Below are positions 18,118-27,259 of a stretch of DNA of 64,000 bases, piece by piece. Every line of letters starts with the position of its first letter. Within the stretch, counting starts at the first letter, position 1. The stretch lies in NCBI GenBank assembly GCA_017456885.1, contig JAFTIM010000014.1, positions 29,388-93,387 of the forward strand, in the 5' to 3' direction. The DNA comes from Paludibacteraceae bacterium. GTDB lineage: Bacteria; Bacteroidota; Bacteroidia; Bacteroidales; Paludibacteraceae. The notes under the pieces were generated by a model. The model ran no database searches. It saw nothing but the letters and a program-made list of their open reading frames with translations, and was not told the DNA's origin. The translations under genes were made by a program, and so were the position numbers.

Positions 18118-19911
18118 ATGGCAAAAAACAGATTGATAGGAGATTATCCCGTAATTGGTATCCGCCCAACCATCGACGGACGACGAGGTGAACTCAAAGT
18201 TAGAGAGTCGCTCGAAGAGCAGACAATGAATATGGCAAAATCGGCGGCAAAGTTGTTTGAGGACAATTTACGTTACAGCAACGGCGAACCCGTAAAAGTA
18301 GTGATAGCCGACACCACTATCGGCCGTGCCGGCGAGGCCGCTGCCTGTGCCGAGAAGTTCAAAAAAGCAGGTGTGGACATCACTCTGACCGTAACTCCTT
18401 GTTGGTGCTACGGTGCCGAAACCATGGATATGGACCCCATGACCATCAAAGGCGTTTGGGGATTTAACGGTACGGAGCGTCCGGGTGCCGTCTATTTGGC
18501 CTCCGTTTTGGCTACGCATACGCAAAAAGGTCGCCCCGCTTTCGGCATCTACGGACACGATGTACAAAATGCCGACAACACCGAAATACCCGACGACGTA
18601 AAAGAAAAACTCCTGCGCTTTGGGCGTGCTGCCGTAGCCGCTGCCACAATGCGAGGGAAATCGTACCTGCAAATAGGATCCATTTGTATGGGTATCGGAG
18701 GCTCAATTATCGACCCCGCTTTCATCGAAGAATATCTTGGTATGCGGGTAGAATCGGTTGACGAGGTGGAACTCATCCGCCGAATGGAAAAAGGCATTTA
18801 CGACAAAGCCGAATACGAAAAAGCCCTTGCATGGACAAAAGCCCGATGCAAAGAGGGTTTTGACAAAAATCCCGAATTTCTGCAAAAAACACGCGAGGAA
18901 AAAGATGCCGATTGGGAATTTGTGGTAAAAATGATGGTCATCATCAAAGATTTGATGAATGGCAACCCGAATCTACCCGACGGCTGCGAAGAAGAGAAAG
19001 TAGGACACAATGCCATTGCAGCAGGATTTCAAGGGCAACGCCAATGGACAGACTTCTATCCGAACTGCGATTTCCCCGAAGCCATGCTCAACACCTCGTT
19101 CGATTGGAACGGCGCGCGCGAACCGTACATTCTTGCCACCGAAAATGATGTATTGAACGGGCTTGGCATGCTGTTTATGAAATTGCTTACCAATCGTGCA
19201 CAAATTTTTGCCGATGTGCGTACCTATTGGAGCCCCGAGGCGGTAAAAAAAGCTACCGGCTACGACATCGAAGGCAAAGCAAAAGAGGCCGATGGATTCA
19301 TTCACCTTATCAACTCGGGAGCCGCCTGCCTTGATGCTTGCGGATTGGCAAAAGACGAACAAGGCAACGCCGTCATGAAAGAATGGTGGAACATAACCGA
19401 AAAAGACCAAGAAGCGATTCTCAACGCAACCACATGGAACCCTGCCGATTTGGGTTATTTCCGTGGCGGTGGCTACTCCTCGCGTTTCATTACCGAAGAG
19501 CAAATGCCCGTAACCATGATTCGTTTGAATTTGGTAAAAGGTCTTGGACCCACATTGCAAATAGCCGAAGGTTGGACGGTAAAACTCCCCGACGAGGTGT
19601 CCGACATTCTATGGAAACGCACCGACTACACATGGCCGTGCACTTGGTTTGCTCCACGCTGCACAGGCAAAGGCGCTTTCAAAACCGCTTACGATGTGAT
19701 GAACAATTGGGGTGCAAACCACGGAGCCATCTCGTACGGACACATAGGAGCCGACCTTATTACGCTTTGCTCCATACTACGAATACCCGTATCGATGCAC
19801 AACGTACCCGAAGAAAAAATTTTCCGCCCATCGGCTTGGAATGCTTTCGGCATGGACAAAGAGGGGCAAGACTATCGTGCCTGTGCAGCCTACGGACCTA
19901 TGTATAAATGA
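18118..19911 (+). CDS. fucI: L-fucose isomerase
   Basis: This 597-residue enzyme isomerises L-fucose to L-fuculose (and D-arabinose to D-ribulose), the first step of fucose breakdown. It is close to E. coli FucI in length (591) and begins with the family segment [18 protein letters not shown]. Candidate metal ligands are Glu342 (ATEND), Asp366 ([10 protein letters not shown]) and His542 (GHIGADL), which correspond to Glu337, Asp361 and His528 of E. coli FucI. First gene of the fuc operon, divergent from the AraC regulator. Confidence 0.96.
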   Translation: MAKNRLIGDYPVIGIRPTIDGRRGELKVRESLEEQTMNMAKSAAKLFEDNLRYSNGEPVKVVIADTTIGRAGEAAACAEKFKKAGVDITLTVTPCWCYGAETMDMDPMTIKGVWGFNGTERPGAVYLASVLATHTQKGRPAFGIYGHDVQNADNTEIPDDVKEKLLRFGRAAVAAATMRGKSYLQIGSICMGIGGSIIDPAFIEEYLGMRVESVDEVELIRRMEKGIYDKAEYEKALAWTKARCKEGFDKNPEFLQKTREEKDADWEFVVKMMVIIKDLMNGNPNLPDGCEEEKVGHNAIAAGFQGQRQWTDFYPNCDFPEAMLNTSFDWNGAREPYILATENDVLNGLGMLFMKLLTNRAQIFADVRTYWSPEAVKKATGYDIEGKAKEADGFIHLINSGAACLDACGLAKDEQGNAVMKEWWNITEKDQEAILNATTWNPADLGYFRGGGYSSRFITEEQMPVTMIRLNLVKGLGPTLQIAEGWTVKLPDEVSDILWKRTDYTWPCTWFAPRCTGKGAFKTAYDVMNNWGANHGAISYGHIGADLITLCSILRIPVSMHNVPEEKIFRPSAWNAFGMDKEGQDYRACAAYGPMYK

Positions 19912-19987
19912 CAAAAACACGAAGTTATGGTTATCTTTCGGGATAACTATAACTTTGAAAAGTGAAAGCATATAAAAAACATTCGAT

Positions 19988-20281
19988 ATGACAAGAAGAT
20001 TTGTACTAAACGAAACTGCTTGTTTCGGAGCAGGAGCACGTTCGGCAATAGCCGAAACTATGAAAGGCATGTCGAACGAAGAGGCAGCAGACGCAGCCGT
20101 AGCAGCTGTCAATGCCTTGTCGATAAAAGTCGGCATCCTCCAAACCCTCGGCAAATTAGGTATTACTGAAAAAGACATTGACGCTTTAGCAACATCGGCG
20201 ATAAAAGATGTATGCACCACCGGCAACCAAAAAAATATTGATAAAAAAACTATTAAAGAATTGTATAAAAAATTACTCTGA
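19988..20281 (+). pseudogene. fucO: internally deleted lactaldehyde reductase (FucO remnant)
   Basis: The 97-residue frame joins two ends of an iron-dependent alcohol dehydrogenase. Residues 1-23 (RFVLNETACFGAGA) match the start of FucO-type enzymes. Residues about 25-97 (GMSNEEAADAAVAAVNALS through IKELYKKLL) match the last 70 or so residues. Full enzymes are about 380 residues, so roughly 285 codons with the NAD-binding domain and all iron ligands are missing, in frame. It cannot reduce lactaldehyde. It keeps operon position between fucI and fucA, ending one base into the fucA start. An assembly deletion is an alternative explanation. Confidence 0.82.
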
Positions 20282-20925
20282 TGAATAACATAAGCACTGT
20301 TCATTTTCAAGAATTTATAGAGGCTGCACATCGTGCCGGAAACGAGCATTTGATGCTGTGTAGCAGTGGAAATATGTCGTGGCGAATCGGTAATAGAGTT
20401 ATGATTTCGGGAACAGGTTCGTGGTTGCCGACAATACAAAAAGAGAAAATTGCCGTACTGAACCTTGCCAACGGAGAACCTCTGAACGGCATAAAACCGT
20501 CGATGGAACACGGATTCCATTTAGGGGTGTTACGCGAGCGAACCGACATAAACGTGGTGTTACACTTTCAGTCGGAATATGCCACAAGCGTTGCGTGTAT
20601 GAAAAACAAACCGAGCAATTTCAACGTAACGGCCGAAGTGCCTTGCCATGTAGGGAAAGAAATTCCCGTGGTTCCGTACTACCGACCGGGGTCGCCCGAG
20701 TTGGCAAAAGCCGTAATCGAAGCATTAAAGGAACACGATTCGTGCCTGCTCACAAATCATGGACAGGTAGTTTGCGGCAAAGATTTTAATGCGGCTTTTG
20801 AAAAGGCCATGTTCTTTGAGATGGCATGTCGCATCATTGTGCAATCGGATATGAACTACCAAGTGCTGACCGAACAAGAGATAAAAGACCTCGACAAATA
20901 TGTGTTAGGAAAAATCACCGACTAA
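20281..20925 (+). CDS. fucA: L-fuculose-1-phosphate aldolase (class II)
   Basis: A 214-residue zinc aldolase that splits L-fuculose 1-phosphate into dihydroxyacetone phosphate and L-lactaldehyde. The class II aldolase/adducin fold is seen in SSGNMSWR and the candidate residues Glu76 (SMEHGF), His95 and His160 (TNHGQVV). The position equivalent to the second zinc histidine of E. coli FucA (His94) is Gln97 (LHFQSEYA). This variant may be normal in the Bacteroidales branch, but I cannot check that. The start overlaps the fucO remnant stop by one base. Confidence 0.88.
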   Translation: MNNISTVHFQEFIEAAHRAGNEHLMLCSSGNMSWRIGNRVMISGTGSWLPTIQKEKIAVLNLANGEPLNGIKPSMEHGFHLGVLRERTDINVVLHFQSEYATSVACMKNKPSNFNVTAEVPCHVGKEIPVVPYYRPGSPELAKAVIEALKEHDSCLLTNHGQVVCGKDFNAAFEKAMFFEMACRIIVQSDMNYQVLTEQEIKDLDKYVLGKITD

Positions 20926-20940
20926 AAAACGACATCAATC

Positions 20941-22350
20941 ATGTACTACATAGCTGCTGATTTTGGAGCCGGAAGCGGACGCGTGATTGTTGGGTGCATC
21001 AACAACAACGAGTTGACACTCGACGAGATACATCGCTTCCCCAACCGACAAATAAATTTGGGAGGAAGGGTTTATTGGGATTTTCTCGCTCTGTTCGAAG
21101 AGCTTAAAAACGGACTTAAAAAGGCTTTTAAGAAATACGGCACCCACATACGCAGTATCGGCATCGACACGTGGGGTGTCGATTTCGGGTTAATCGACGA
21201 AAACGGCAGACTGATTTCAAACCCCGTATGCTACCGCGACACACGCACCGCAGGTATTCTTGCAAAGGCTTTCGAGCAATTGCCCAAAGAGCAGTTTTTC
21301 CGATTGGCAGGTAATCAGTTTATGGAAATAAACACCGTATTTCAGCTATATAGTGCAGTTTTAGAAAACGATGCAGCATTAAAAAGCGCAAAAAAGTTGT
21401 TGTTTATGCCCGATTTGTTCGCCTATTTTCTCACGGGAAAAGCAGCAAACGAATACACGATAGCTTCCACCTCGCAAATGATGAACTCCATTAGTCGCGA
21501 ATGGGACGATACGATATTTTCCAAGTTGTCTCTCCCGAAAAATTTAATGCAGAAAATCGTACTGCCGGGGACAATCATCGGTGAAATAACGGGCGATTTA
21601 CAAAAAGAGTTGGGAGGCACTTGCAATGTGGTGGCCGTAGGCTCTCACGACACGGCATCGGCACTTGCAGCCATCGCCGCAGAGGGCGACGAATGGGCGT
21701 TTATCAGTTCGGGGACGTGGTCGTTGATGGGAACTATTACCCCAACTCCACTTCTCACACCGGAGGTTTTGGCTGCCGACTTTACCAACGAAGGAGCCGT
21801 TTCGGGCGATATTCGTTTGCTAAAAAACATTACAGGGCTATGGTTTTTGCAGTCGTTGGTAAAAGAGTGGACGGCACAAGGTATGAATTGCGACTACTCA
21901 CGCATGGTGGCCGAGGGAGAAAAATCGGACTGCGAAAGCACCATTGACGTAAACGACGGCCGTTTTACCGCACCCAAGAGCATGAAGCAAGCCATTGACG
22001 ACTATTGTCGCGAAACAAATCAACGCATTCCTCAATCGCAAGGCGACTATATGCGGTTAGTTTGTCTATCGTTGGCAAACGAATATGCAAGAGTAAAACA
22101 AGAATTGGAATTGTCAACCGGTCGCCGAATAACAACCATATACATAGTAGGCGGAGGCTCGCAAAACGGACTATTGAATAAACTCACAGCACAAAAAACC
22201 GGTTGTAAAGTAGTGGCAGGACCGGTTGAGGCAACCGCCATTGGAAACATAAAAGTACAAGCCCGAGCAGCAGGAGAATTGAAAGACAACGACACGCCGA
22301 TACTGAAAGGGAATGGCATGGCATTAAAAACCTATTTACCACAATCGTAA
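20941..22350 (+). CDS. FGGY carbohydrate kinase (L-fuculokinase by context; rhamnulokinase-like)
   Basis: A 469-residue FGGY sugar kinase. It has an N-terminal ATPase motif FGAGSGRV, the segment GIDTWGVDFGLID, and the C-terminal adenosine motif IVGGGSQNGLLN. By sequence it is rhamnulokinase-like, as many Bacteroidales kinases of fucose operons are. Its place between fucA and fucP, with no rhamnose genes nearby, points to L-fuculose as substrate, phosphorylated at O-1. Specificity is inferred from context. Confidence 0.85.
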   Translation: MYYIAADFGAGSGRVIVGCINNNELTLDEIHRFPNRQINLGGRVYWDFLALFEELKNGLKKAFKKYGTHIRSIGIDTWGVDFGLIDENGRLISNPVCYRDTRTAGILAKAFEQLPKEQFFRLAGNQFMEINTVFQLYSAVLENDAALKSAKKLLFMPDLFAYFLTGKAANEYTIASTSQMMNSISREWDDTIFSKLSLPKNLMQKIVLPGTIIGEITGDLQKELGGTCNVVAVGSHDTASALAAIAAEGDEWAFISSGTWSLMGTITPTPLLTPEVLAADFTNEGAVSGDIRLLKNITGLWFLQSLVKEWTAQGMNCDYSRMVAEGEKSDCESTIDVNDGRFTAPKSMKQAIDDYCRETNQRIPQSQGDYMRLVCLSLANEYARVKQELELSTGRRITTIYIVGGGSQNGLLNKLTAQKTGCKVVAGPVEATAIGNIKVQARAAGELKDNDTPILKGNGMALKTYLPQS

Positions 22351-22369
22351 TCCTCAAAATTCTATCATC

Positions 22370-23680
22370 ATGAGCAACAACAAAGAATCACTTTTAAGAC
22401 ACAATGGCGTAAGTTATGTATTGCCGTTTATTCTTATCACATCGCTTTTTATGTTGTGGGGATTTGCCAACGACATTACCAACCCGATGGTAGCCGCCTT
22501 TCAAACCGTGATGAATCTATCGGCAGCCAAAGCCTCGCTCGTGCAGTTTGCATTCTATGGAGGTTATACGACAATGGCATTGCCGGCAGCATTTTTTATC
22601 CGGAAATACAGCTACAAGAGTGGTGTCTTATTAGGATTGGCACTTTATGCCGTGGGAGCATTCTTGTTTATTCCGGCTACTTCATTCGAGAGTTTCACTT
22701 TTTTCTGCATCTCGTTGTACATACTGACATTCGGATTGGCTTTTTTGGAAACAACGGCCAATCCGTTCATCATGTCGTTAGGTTCAAAAGAAACTGCCAC
22801 GCGAAGGCTCAATTTTGCACAAGCGTTTAATCCGGTCGGGTCGCTTTCGGGCATGGCCGTTGCCTCGCTGATTGTCTTACCGCAACTTTGGTCTGACAAA
22901 CGCGATGCTGCAGGCGAGATTATTTTTAACACGTTGAGTGAAGCCGAACAAGCCGCCATCCGTACACACGACCTTGCCGTAATTCGCAATCCGTACGTAG
23001 TTATCGGCATATTGGTATTGTTGGTATTTGTTGTTATTGCTTGTACAAAAATGCCTAAAACCATACAACAAAGCAGACAAACAAAGGCGAGCGAAACACT
23101 TTCACGATTGTGGCATAACAAACTCTATCGAAACGGCGTTGTGGCACAGATTTTTTATGTGGGAGCGCAAATAATGGTTTGGACTTTTATTATACAATAT
23201 GCCAACCAATTGGGAATAAACAAAGCCACTGCTCAAAACTACAATATAGTTGCCATGATAATGTTTCTTGCGAGTCGGTTTATCACCACTTATCTGATGA
23301 AATTTATCAAATCGCACACACTGCTTGCCGTATTCGGCATCGGAGCTTGCTGTGCCACTCTCGGAGCCATTTTTATCGTAGGCAGAATCGGGCTTTACTC
23401 TTTGGTGGCAATCAGTTTCTTTATGTCGCTGATGTTTCCGACCATTTACGGCATTGCATTGGAAAACGTCGATGAACACGATACCACTCTCGGAGCGGCA
23501 TTTTTGGTAATGGCTATTGTAGGAGGTGCACTGATGCCGCCGCTTCAAGGAATGATAATAGACAAAGGCACGATAGCAGGGTTGCCTGCCGTGAACATTT
23601 CGTATGCGGTACCTCTGCTCTGTTTCGTAATGGTTACGCTCTACGGATTATACGCCAAACGTGTGAGAGAGAAAAGTTAA
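22370..23680 (+). CDS. fucP: L-fucose:H+ symporter (major facilitator superfamily)
   Basis: A 436-residue, 12-helix transporter of the FucP family. It shows FMLWGFANDITNPMVAAFQ in the first helix, with the conserved acidic residue, and LYILTFGLAFLETTANPF. It imports L-fucose with protons. Length is the same as E. coli FucP (438). It is the last gene of the fuc operon and is followed at once by a strong terminator. Confidence 0.93.
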   Translation: MSNNKESLLRHNGVSYVLPFILITSLFMLWGFANDITNPMVAAFQTVMNLSAAKASLVQFAFYGGYTTMALPAAFFIRKYSYKSGVLLGLALYAVGAFLFIPATSFESFTFFCISLYILTFGLAFLETTANPFIMSLGSKETATRRLNFAQAFNPVGSLSGMAVASLIVLPQLWSDKRDAAGEIIFNTLSEAEQAAIRTHDLAVIRNPYVVIGILVLLVFVVIACTKMPKTIQQSRQTKASETLSRLWHNKLYRNGVVAQIFYVGAQIMVWTFIIQYANQLGINKATAQNYNIVAMIMFLASRFITTYLMKFIKSHTLLAVFGIGACCATLGAIFIVGRIGLYSLVAISFFMSLMFPTIYGIALENVDEHDTTLGAAFLVMAIVGGALMPPLQGMIIDKGTIAGLPAVNISYAVPLLCFVMVTLYGLYAKRVREKS

Positions 23681-23682
23681 AT

Positions 23683-23709
23683 AAAAAAGGGAGCGCGCTC
23701 CCTTTTTTT
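23683..23709 (+). terminator. strong terminator closing the fucose operon
   Basis: A perfect GGGAGC-GCTCCC stem is flanked by A6 and T7 runs, three bases after the fucP stop. It can work in both directions and also lies downstream of the convergent gene at 23726. Confidence 0.92.
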
Positions 23710-23725
23710 GTATTTGATTTAGTTT

Positions 23726-24463
23726 TTACAAATCCTCTCCATTTGCTTTATTGTATTCATTATCATAGTACATAGCAATATAATATTTGCCATAAATTTC
23801 TTTAATAGTAAACCATACATTTCTGTTGGAATTAAATTTTAGGAATGCTATTGGTAAAAAGTTTTCTGCTATGTTTATTAATGACTCTTCTGGTAATGCT
23901 GCAAGCGTTTCATAATTTTCGTATCGTTTTAAAAGTTCTTTTTTTAAGTATTTTGCAATAAGTATAGAATCTGATTCCGAAAATTTTTGATAAAAAATTG
24001 CCTGATATTGTTTGTTGTTTACAGACATCTCATAAGATATATCCTCATTATCAGGAATTCTATAACTAATAGAATCATAACTAATATATTTCGAATTATT
24101 TTCAAATTGATAACAAAGATTATTAAATCTGATTTTTATTTGAGTCTCGTCAACACAGTTTTTATCTGCTAAATAGATGCGATAAACTTTATTATTGTTA
24201 GTAGCAACATAAACATCTACATCTTTTCCATTAAATTCACCTTCTAAAACTTCAAAACCAGCACGTTCTGTTGCGTCATAATTACGAACGAATCCTTTTG
24301 CTTTTAGTTTTTGATTAACTTCAAATCTTGTTCCATCAACAGGAATACCCAAAAATTTAGTACAAAGGTTTCTACTGTCTTGAAAAAATGTCGAATCTAT
24401 TTCTTGACCAAACGCAGAAACTGAAATTGCCAAAGAGACAACTAATAAACCTATTTTTCTCAT
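23726..24463 (-). CDS. secreted protein of unknown function, AT-rich
   Basis: A 245-residue protein with a clear signal peptide (MRKIGLLVVSLAISVSAFGQ, cut near residue 20), so periplasmic or surface located. The mature part begins with a segment FLGIPVDGTRFEVNQKLKAKGF that resembles a repeated motif of small secreted Bacteroidales proteins of unknown role. Base composition is clearly more AT-rich than the fuc operon, suggesting acquisition. It stands alone, convergent with fucP, with a palindromic element upstream. Confidence 0.75.
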   Translation of the reverse strand: MRKIGLLVVSLAISVSAFGQEIDSTFFQDSRNLCTKFLGIPVDGTRFEVNQKLKAKGFVRNYDATERAGFEVLEGEFNGKDVDVYVATNNNKVYRIYLADKNCVDETQIKIRFNNLCYQFENNSKYISYDSISYRIPDNEDISYEMSVNNKQYQAIFYQKFSESDSILIAKYLKKELLKRYENYETLAALPEESLINIAENFLPIAFLKFNSNRNVWFTIKEIYGKYYIAMYYDNEYNKANGEDL

Positions 24464-24540
24464 AGTGTAAATTGTTTTGTGTTCTTCAGTTCCAAAAGAA
24501 CATTTATAAATAAGGAAGCGTGGAACTGCAATGCCACGTC

Positions 24541-24673
24541 TCTATATGAAGGTGCTAGGAAAAACCCTTGAAAACAGAAATGGAATAACGGTTCCACGCT
24601 GTCGCGTGAAGACCATTACATCGCTTCTTGTTTTCAAAATGAAGAAAGTTTCCTAGGCTTTTCATATACAAGA
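24541..24673. repeat. large palindromic element (element 2)
   Basis: Gene-free stretch 24464-24909. The apex CACGC-TGTC-GCGTG is at 24595-24608. Flanking arms pair imperfectly over about 60 bases each side: TATATGAA, CTAGGAAA and TTGAAAACA on the left have complements TTTTCAA, TTTCCTAG and TTCATATA on the right. A second small hairpin, CGTGG with CCACG, lies at 24519-24538, and AGTTCCAAAAG at 24488-24498 is shared with element 1. The remaining 230 bases up to mce are AT-rich and hold no recognised feature. Confidence 0.65.
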
Positions 24674-24909
24674 AGAAGACATAACGCCTCTTTTTCAAAA
24701 AATAATCTCGGAAAGAGTTTACTCTATCCGCTCGCGAAAGTAAACATTTTTTACAAGAAAAAATAACCCCATCGGTTTTTCTTATCCAGCCATTTTTCAT
24801 GTTTTTTTATTGCCAAACAAAAGAAAACATGTAACTTCGTGAGATTTTTTGTCTTACACAAAGAAATAATATTTAAACATTTAATAATTAAATAATTAAC
24901 TTTATTATT

Positions 24910-25320
24910 ATGCAACCAAGTTACATTGAACACATCGGCATTGCCGTAAGTAAATTGGAGGAGGTAATCCCCTATTACGAACAAATTTTAGGTACAAAAT
25001 GCTACTCTATCGAAGAGGTAGCCGACCAAAAAGTACGCACAGCTTTTTTCAAGGTAGGACAAACCAAGATTGAACTTTTGGAGCCGACTTGCGAGGAAAG
25101 CACCATAGCAAAATGGTTGGAAAAGAATCCTCGTGGTGGTGTTCATCACATTGCTTTCAACGTAGATGATGTGCAAGCGGCTCTGACCGAGTGCGAAGCA
25201 AACGGTATCCAACTCATCGACAAAACCCCACGCAAAGGAGCTGAAAATTTGAGTATCGGCTTTTTGCACCCGAAATCGACACACGGAGTTTTAACAGAAC
25301 TATGCGAACAACCAAAATAA
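24910..25320 (+). CDS. mce: methylmalonyl-CoA epimerase
   Basis: A 136-residue VOC-fold metalloenzyme that interconverts (R)- and (S)-methylmalonyl-CoA. It starts YIEHIGIAVSKLEE, shows KIELLEPT and GVHHIAFNVDD with the metal-binding His/Glu pattern, and ends SIGFLHPKSTHGVLTELCE. Length is standard. It opens the propionate operon and delivers the (S)-isomer to the decarboxylase encoded next, 10 bases downstream. I see no convincing TAnnTTTG promoter in the AT-rich leader. Confidence 0.95.
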   Translation: MQPSYIEHIGIAVSKLEEVIPYYEQILGTKCYSIEEVADQKVRTAFFKVGQTKIELLEPTCEESTIAKWLEKNPRGGVHHIAFNVDDVQAALTECEANGIQLIDKTPRKGAENLSIGFLHPKSTHGVLTELCEQPK

Positions 25321-25330
25321 AATAAAAAAA

Positions 25331-26890
25331 ATGGAAAATCAAGAAAAACTAAAAAAACTGGTTGACAAACGCGCCCAAGCCTTGCTTGGTGGTGGCGAAA
25401 AGGCTATCGAAAAACATCACGCAAAAGGTGCATATACCGCGCGCGAACGTATCAATATGTTGCTCGACGAAGGAAGTTTTGAGGAAATAGATATGTTCCT
25501 CACCCATCGCTGTACCGACTTCGGTATGGAGAAGAAAGTTTTCCTCGGCGATGGTGTTGCCGTTGGTAGTGGAACAATCGACGGAAGATTGGTATTTGTC
25601 TTTGCACAAGATGCTACGGTTATCGGTGGTTCGTTGTCGGAAACAATGGCACAAAAAATCTGCAAAGTAATGGATATGGCCATGAAACTCGGAGCTCCCA
25701 TCATCGGATTGAACGATTCGGGTGGTGCTCGTATTCAAGAGGGAGCATGTGCTTTGGCAGGTTATGCCGAGATATTCGAACGCAACATTTTGGCGTCGGG
25801 CGTAGTGCCTCAAATTTCCGTCATTTTCGGACCTTGTGCCGGTGGAGCAGTTTATTCGCCAGCACTTACGGACTTTATTCTAATGACCGAATCCAACTCA
25901 TACATGTTCATCACGGGACCGAAAGTAGTGAAATCGGTAACCAACGAAGATGTAACCGTTGAGGAACTCGGCGGTGCCCGCGTGCATGCTACAAAATCGG
26001 GTGTAACCCATTTTACGGCTCCTACCGAAGAAGAAGCGATTGCAACCGTTCGACGTTTGGTTTCTTTCATTCCTCAAAACAACATGGAAGAGGCTCCTCG
26101 CATGGAATGCACCGACCCAATCGACCGTCTTGACGATGTACTGAATTCGATGGTTCCTGCCAATCCGAACGTGCCTTACGATATGAAAAACATCATCTAC
26201 ACAATTGTGGATAATGGCGATTTTATGGAAGTTCAACCCGACTATGCAAAAAATATTATTTGCGGTTTTGCCCGTTTCAACGGACAATCGACGGGTATCA
26301 TTGCCAACCAACCGAATTGGTTAGCGGGAGTTTTGGATTGCAACTCTTCACGCAAAGCAGCTCGCTTTGTACGTTTCTGCGATGCGTTTAATATTCCTAT
26401 TCTGACGTTGGTCGATGTTCCGGGATTCCTTTGCGGAACAGGTCAAGAGTATGCCGGTATCATTGCTCACGGTGCAAAATTGATGTTTGCTTACGGCGAA
26501 GCCACCGTGCCAAAAGTAACGGTTACCATTCGCAAATCGTACGGCGGTTCGCATATTGTTATGAGTTGTAAGCAACTCCGTGGCGACCTTTGCTATGCTT
26601 GGCCAAATGCAGAAATTGCCGTTATGGGAGCTTCCGGTGCTATTGGCGTTTTGGAAGCAAAAACGCTTAAAACGATTGAAGACCCCGAAGAAAAGAAAAA
26701 ATTCATTGCCGAAAAAGAGGCAGAATATCAAGAGAAATTTGCAAGTCCGTATCAGGCTGCATCGCGTGGATACATCGACGACGTTATTGAGCCGCGCAAT
26801 ACTCGTTTCCGCATTATTCGCGCATTCGAAATGCTGAAAACAAAACGCTTGAACAACCCTGCAAAAAAACATTCTAACATTCCACTATAA
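25331..26890 (+). CDS. mmdA: methylmalonyl-CoA decarboxylase, carboxyltransferase (alpha) subunit
   Basis: A 519-residue carboxyltransferase that moves the carboxyl group from methylmalonyl-CoA to biotin on the carrier subunit, giving propionyl-CoA. It shows the acyl-CoA carboxylase beta fold with DSGGARIQEG, GPCAGGAVYSPALTDF and, in the second half, DVPGFLCGTGQEY and RKSYGGSHIVM. Its operon neighbours (OadG-like, biotin carrier, OadB-like sodium pump, no biotin carboxylase) mark it as part of the sodium-pumping decarboxylase rather than a propionyl-CoA carboxylase. Confidence 0.93.
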   Translation: MENQEKLKKLVDKRAQALLGGGEKAIEKHHAKGAYTARERINMLLDEGSFEEIDMFLTHRCTDFGMEKKVFLGDGVAVGSGTIDGRLVFVFAQDATVIGGSLSETMAQKICKVMDMAMKLGAPIIGLNDSGGARIQEGACALAGYAEIFERNILASGVVPQISVIFGPCAGGAVYSPALTDFILMTESNSYMFITGPKVVKSVTNEDVTVEELGGARVHATKSGVTHFTAPTEEEAIATVRRLVSFIPQNNMEEAPRMECTDPIDRLDDVLNSMVPANPNVPYDMKNIIYTIVDNGDFMEVQPDYAKNIICGFARFNGQSTGIIANQPNWLAGVLDCNSSRKAARFVRFCDAFNIPILTLVDVPGFLCGTGQEYAGIIAHGAKLMFAYGEATVPKVTVTIRKSYGGSHIVMSCKQLRGDLCYAWPNAEIAVMGASGAIGVLEAKTLKTIEDPEEKKKFIAEKEAEYQEKFASPYQAASRGYIDDVIEPRNTRFRIIRAFEMLKTKRLNNPAKKHSNIPL

Positions 26891-26902
26891 AACCGTTGTG
26901 TT

Positions 26903-27256
26903 ATGATGATTTTAGCAGTTAATTGGACAAACGTTACTATCGTAACATTGTTTGGGATAGGAATGGTATTCTTCATTCTTTGTGTTCTAATCCTTACTCT
27001 TAACCTTTTTAGTGTTGTAATGACAACAAGTGTTAATAAGAAAACTAAGACAAAAAAGGAAGTTGCAACACAAGTAGAAGAAGCTCCTATTTGCGAATCT
27101 TCCGCTTCCGAAAGCGAAAAAGCAGCCATTGCAATGGCTCTTCATTTGTATTTTGCTGAAGTTCACGATACTGAAAGTTATTGTTTGACTATTCGTCAAA
27201 ATCCTAACTCTGCGTGGAACTCAAAAATTTATGGTATGAATAATTTAAACAAATAA
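26903..27256 (+). CDS. mmdD: OadG-family small membrane subunit of the decarboxylase
   Basis: A 117-residue protein with one N-terminal membrane helix (about 13-40) and a charged cytoplasmic tail. The pattern is typical of the gamma/delta subunit (OadG family), which holds the complex together. The tail contains ESEKAAIAMALHLYF, a motif-like segment also seen in related proteins of Bacteroidales. It lies 12 bases after mmdA and 3 bases before the biotin carrier gene. Assignment rests on topology, length and operon position. Confidence 0.8.
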   Translation: MMILAVNWTNVTIVTLFGIGMVFFILCVLILTLNLFSVVMTTSVNKKTKTKKEVATQVEEAPICESSASESEKAAIAMALHLYFAEVHDTESYCLTIRQNPNSAWNSKIYGMNNLNK

Positions 27257-27259
27257 GAA

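Noticed and set aside
24464..24909. Riboswitch upstream of the mce-mmd operon (for example cobalamin)
   Set aside because: The B12-box pattern (GCCACTG) was not found; the folding sequence is explained by the palindromic element 2.
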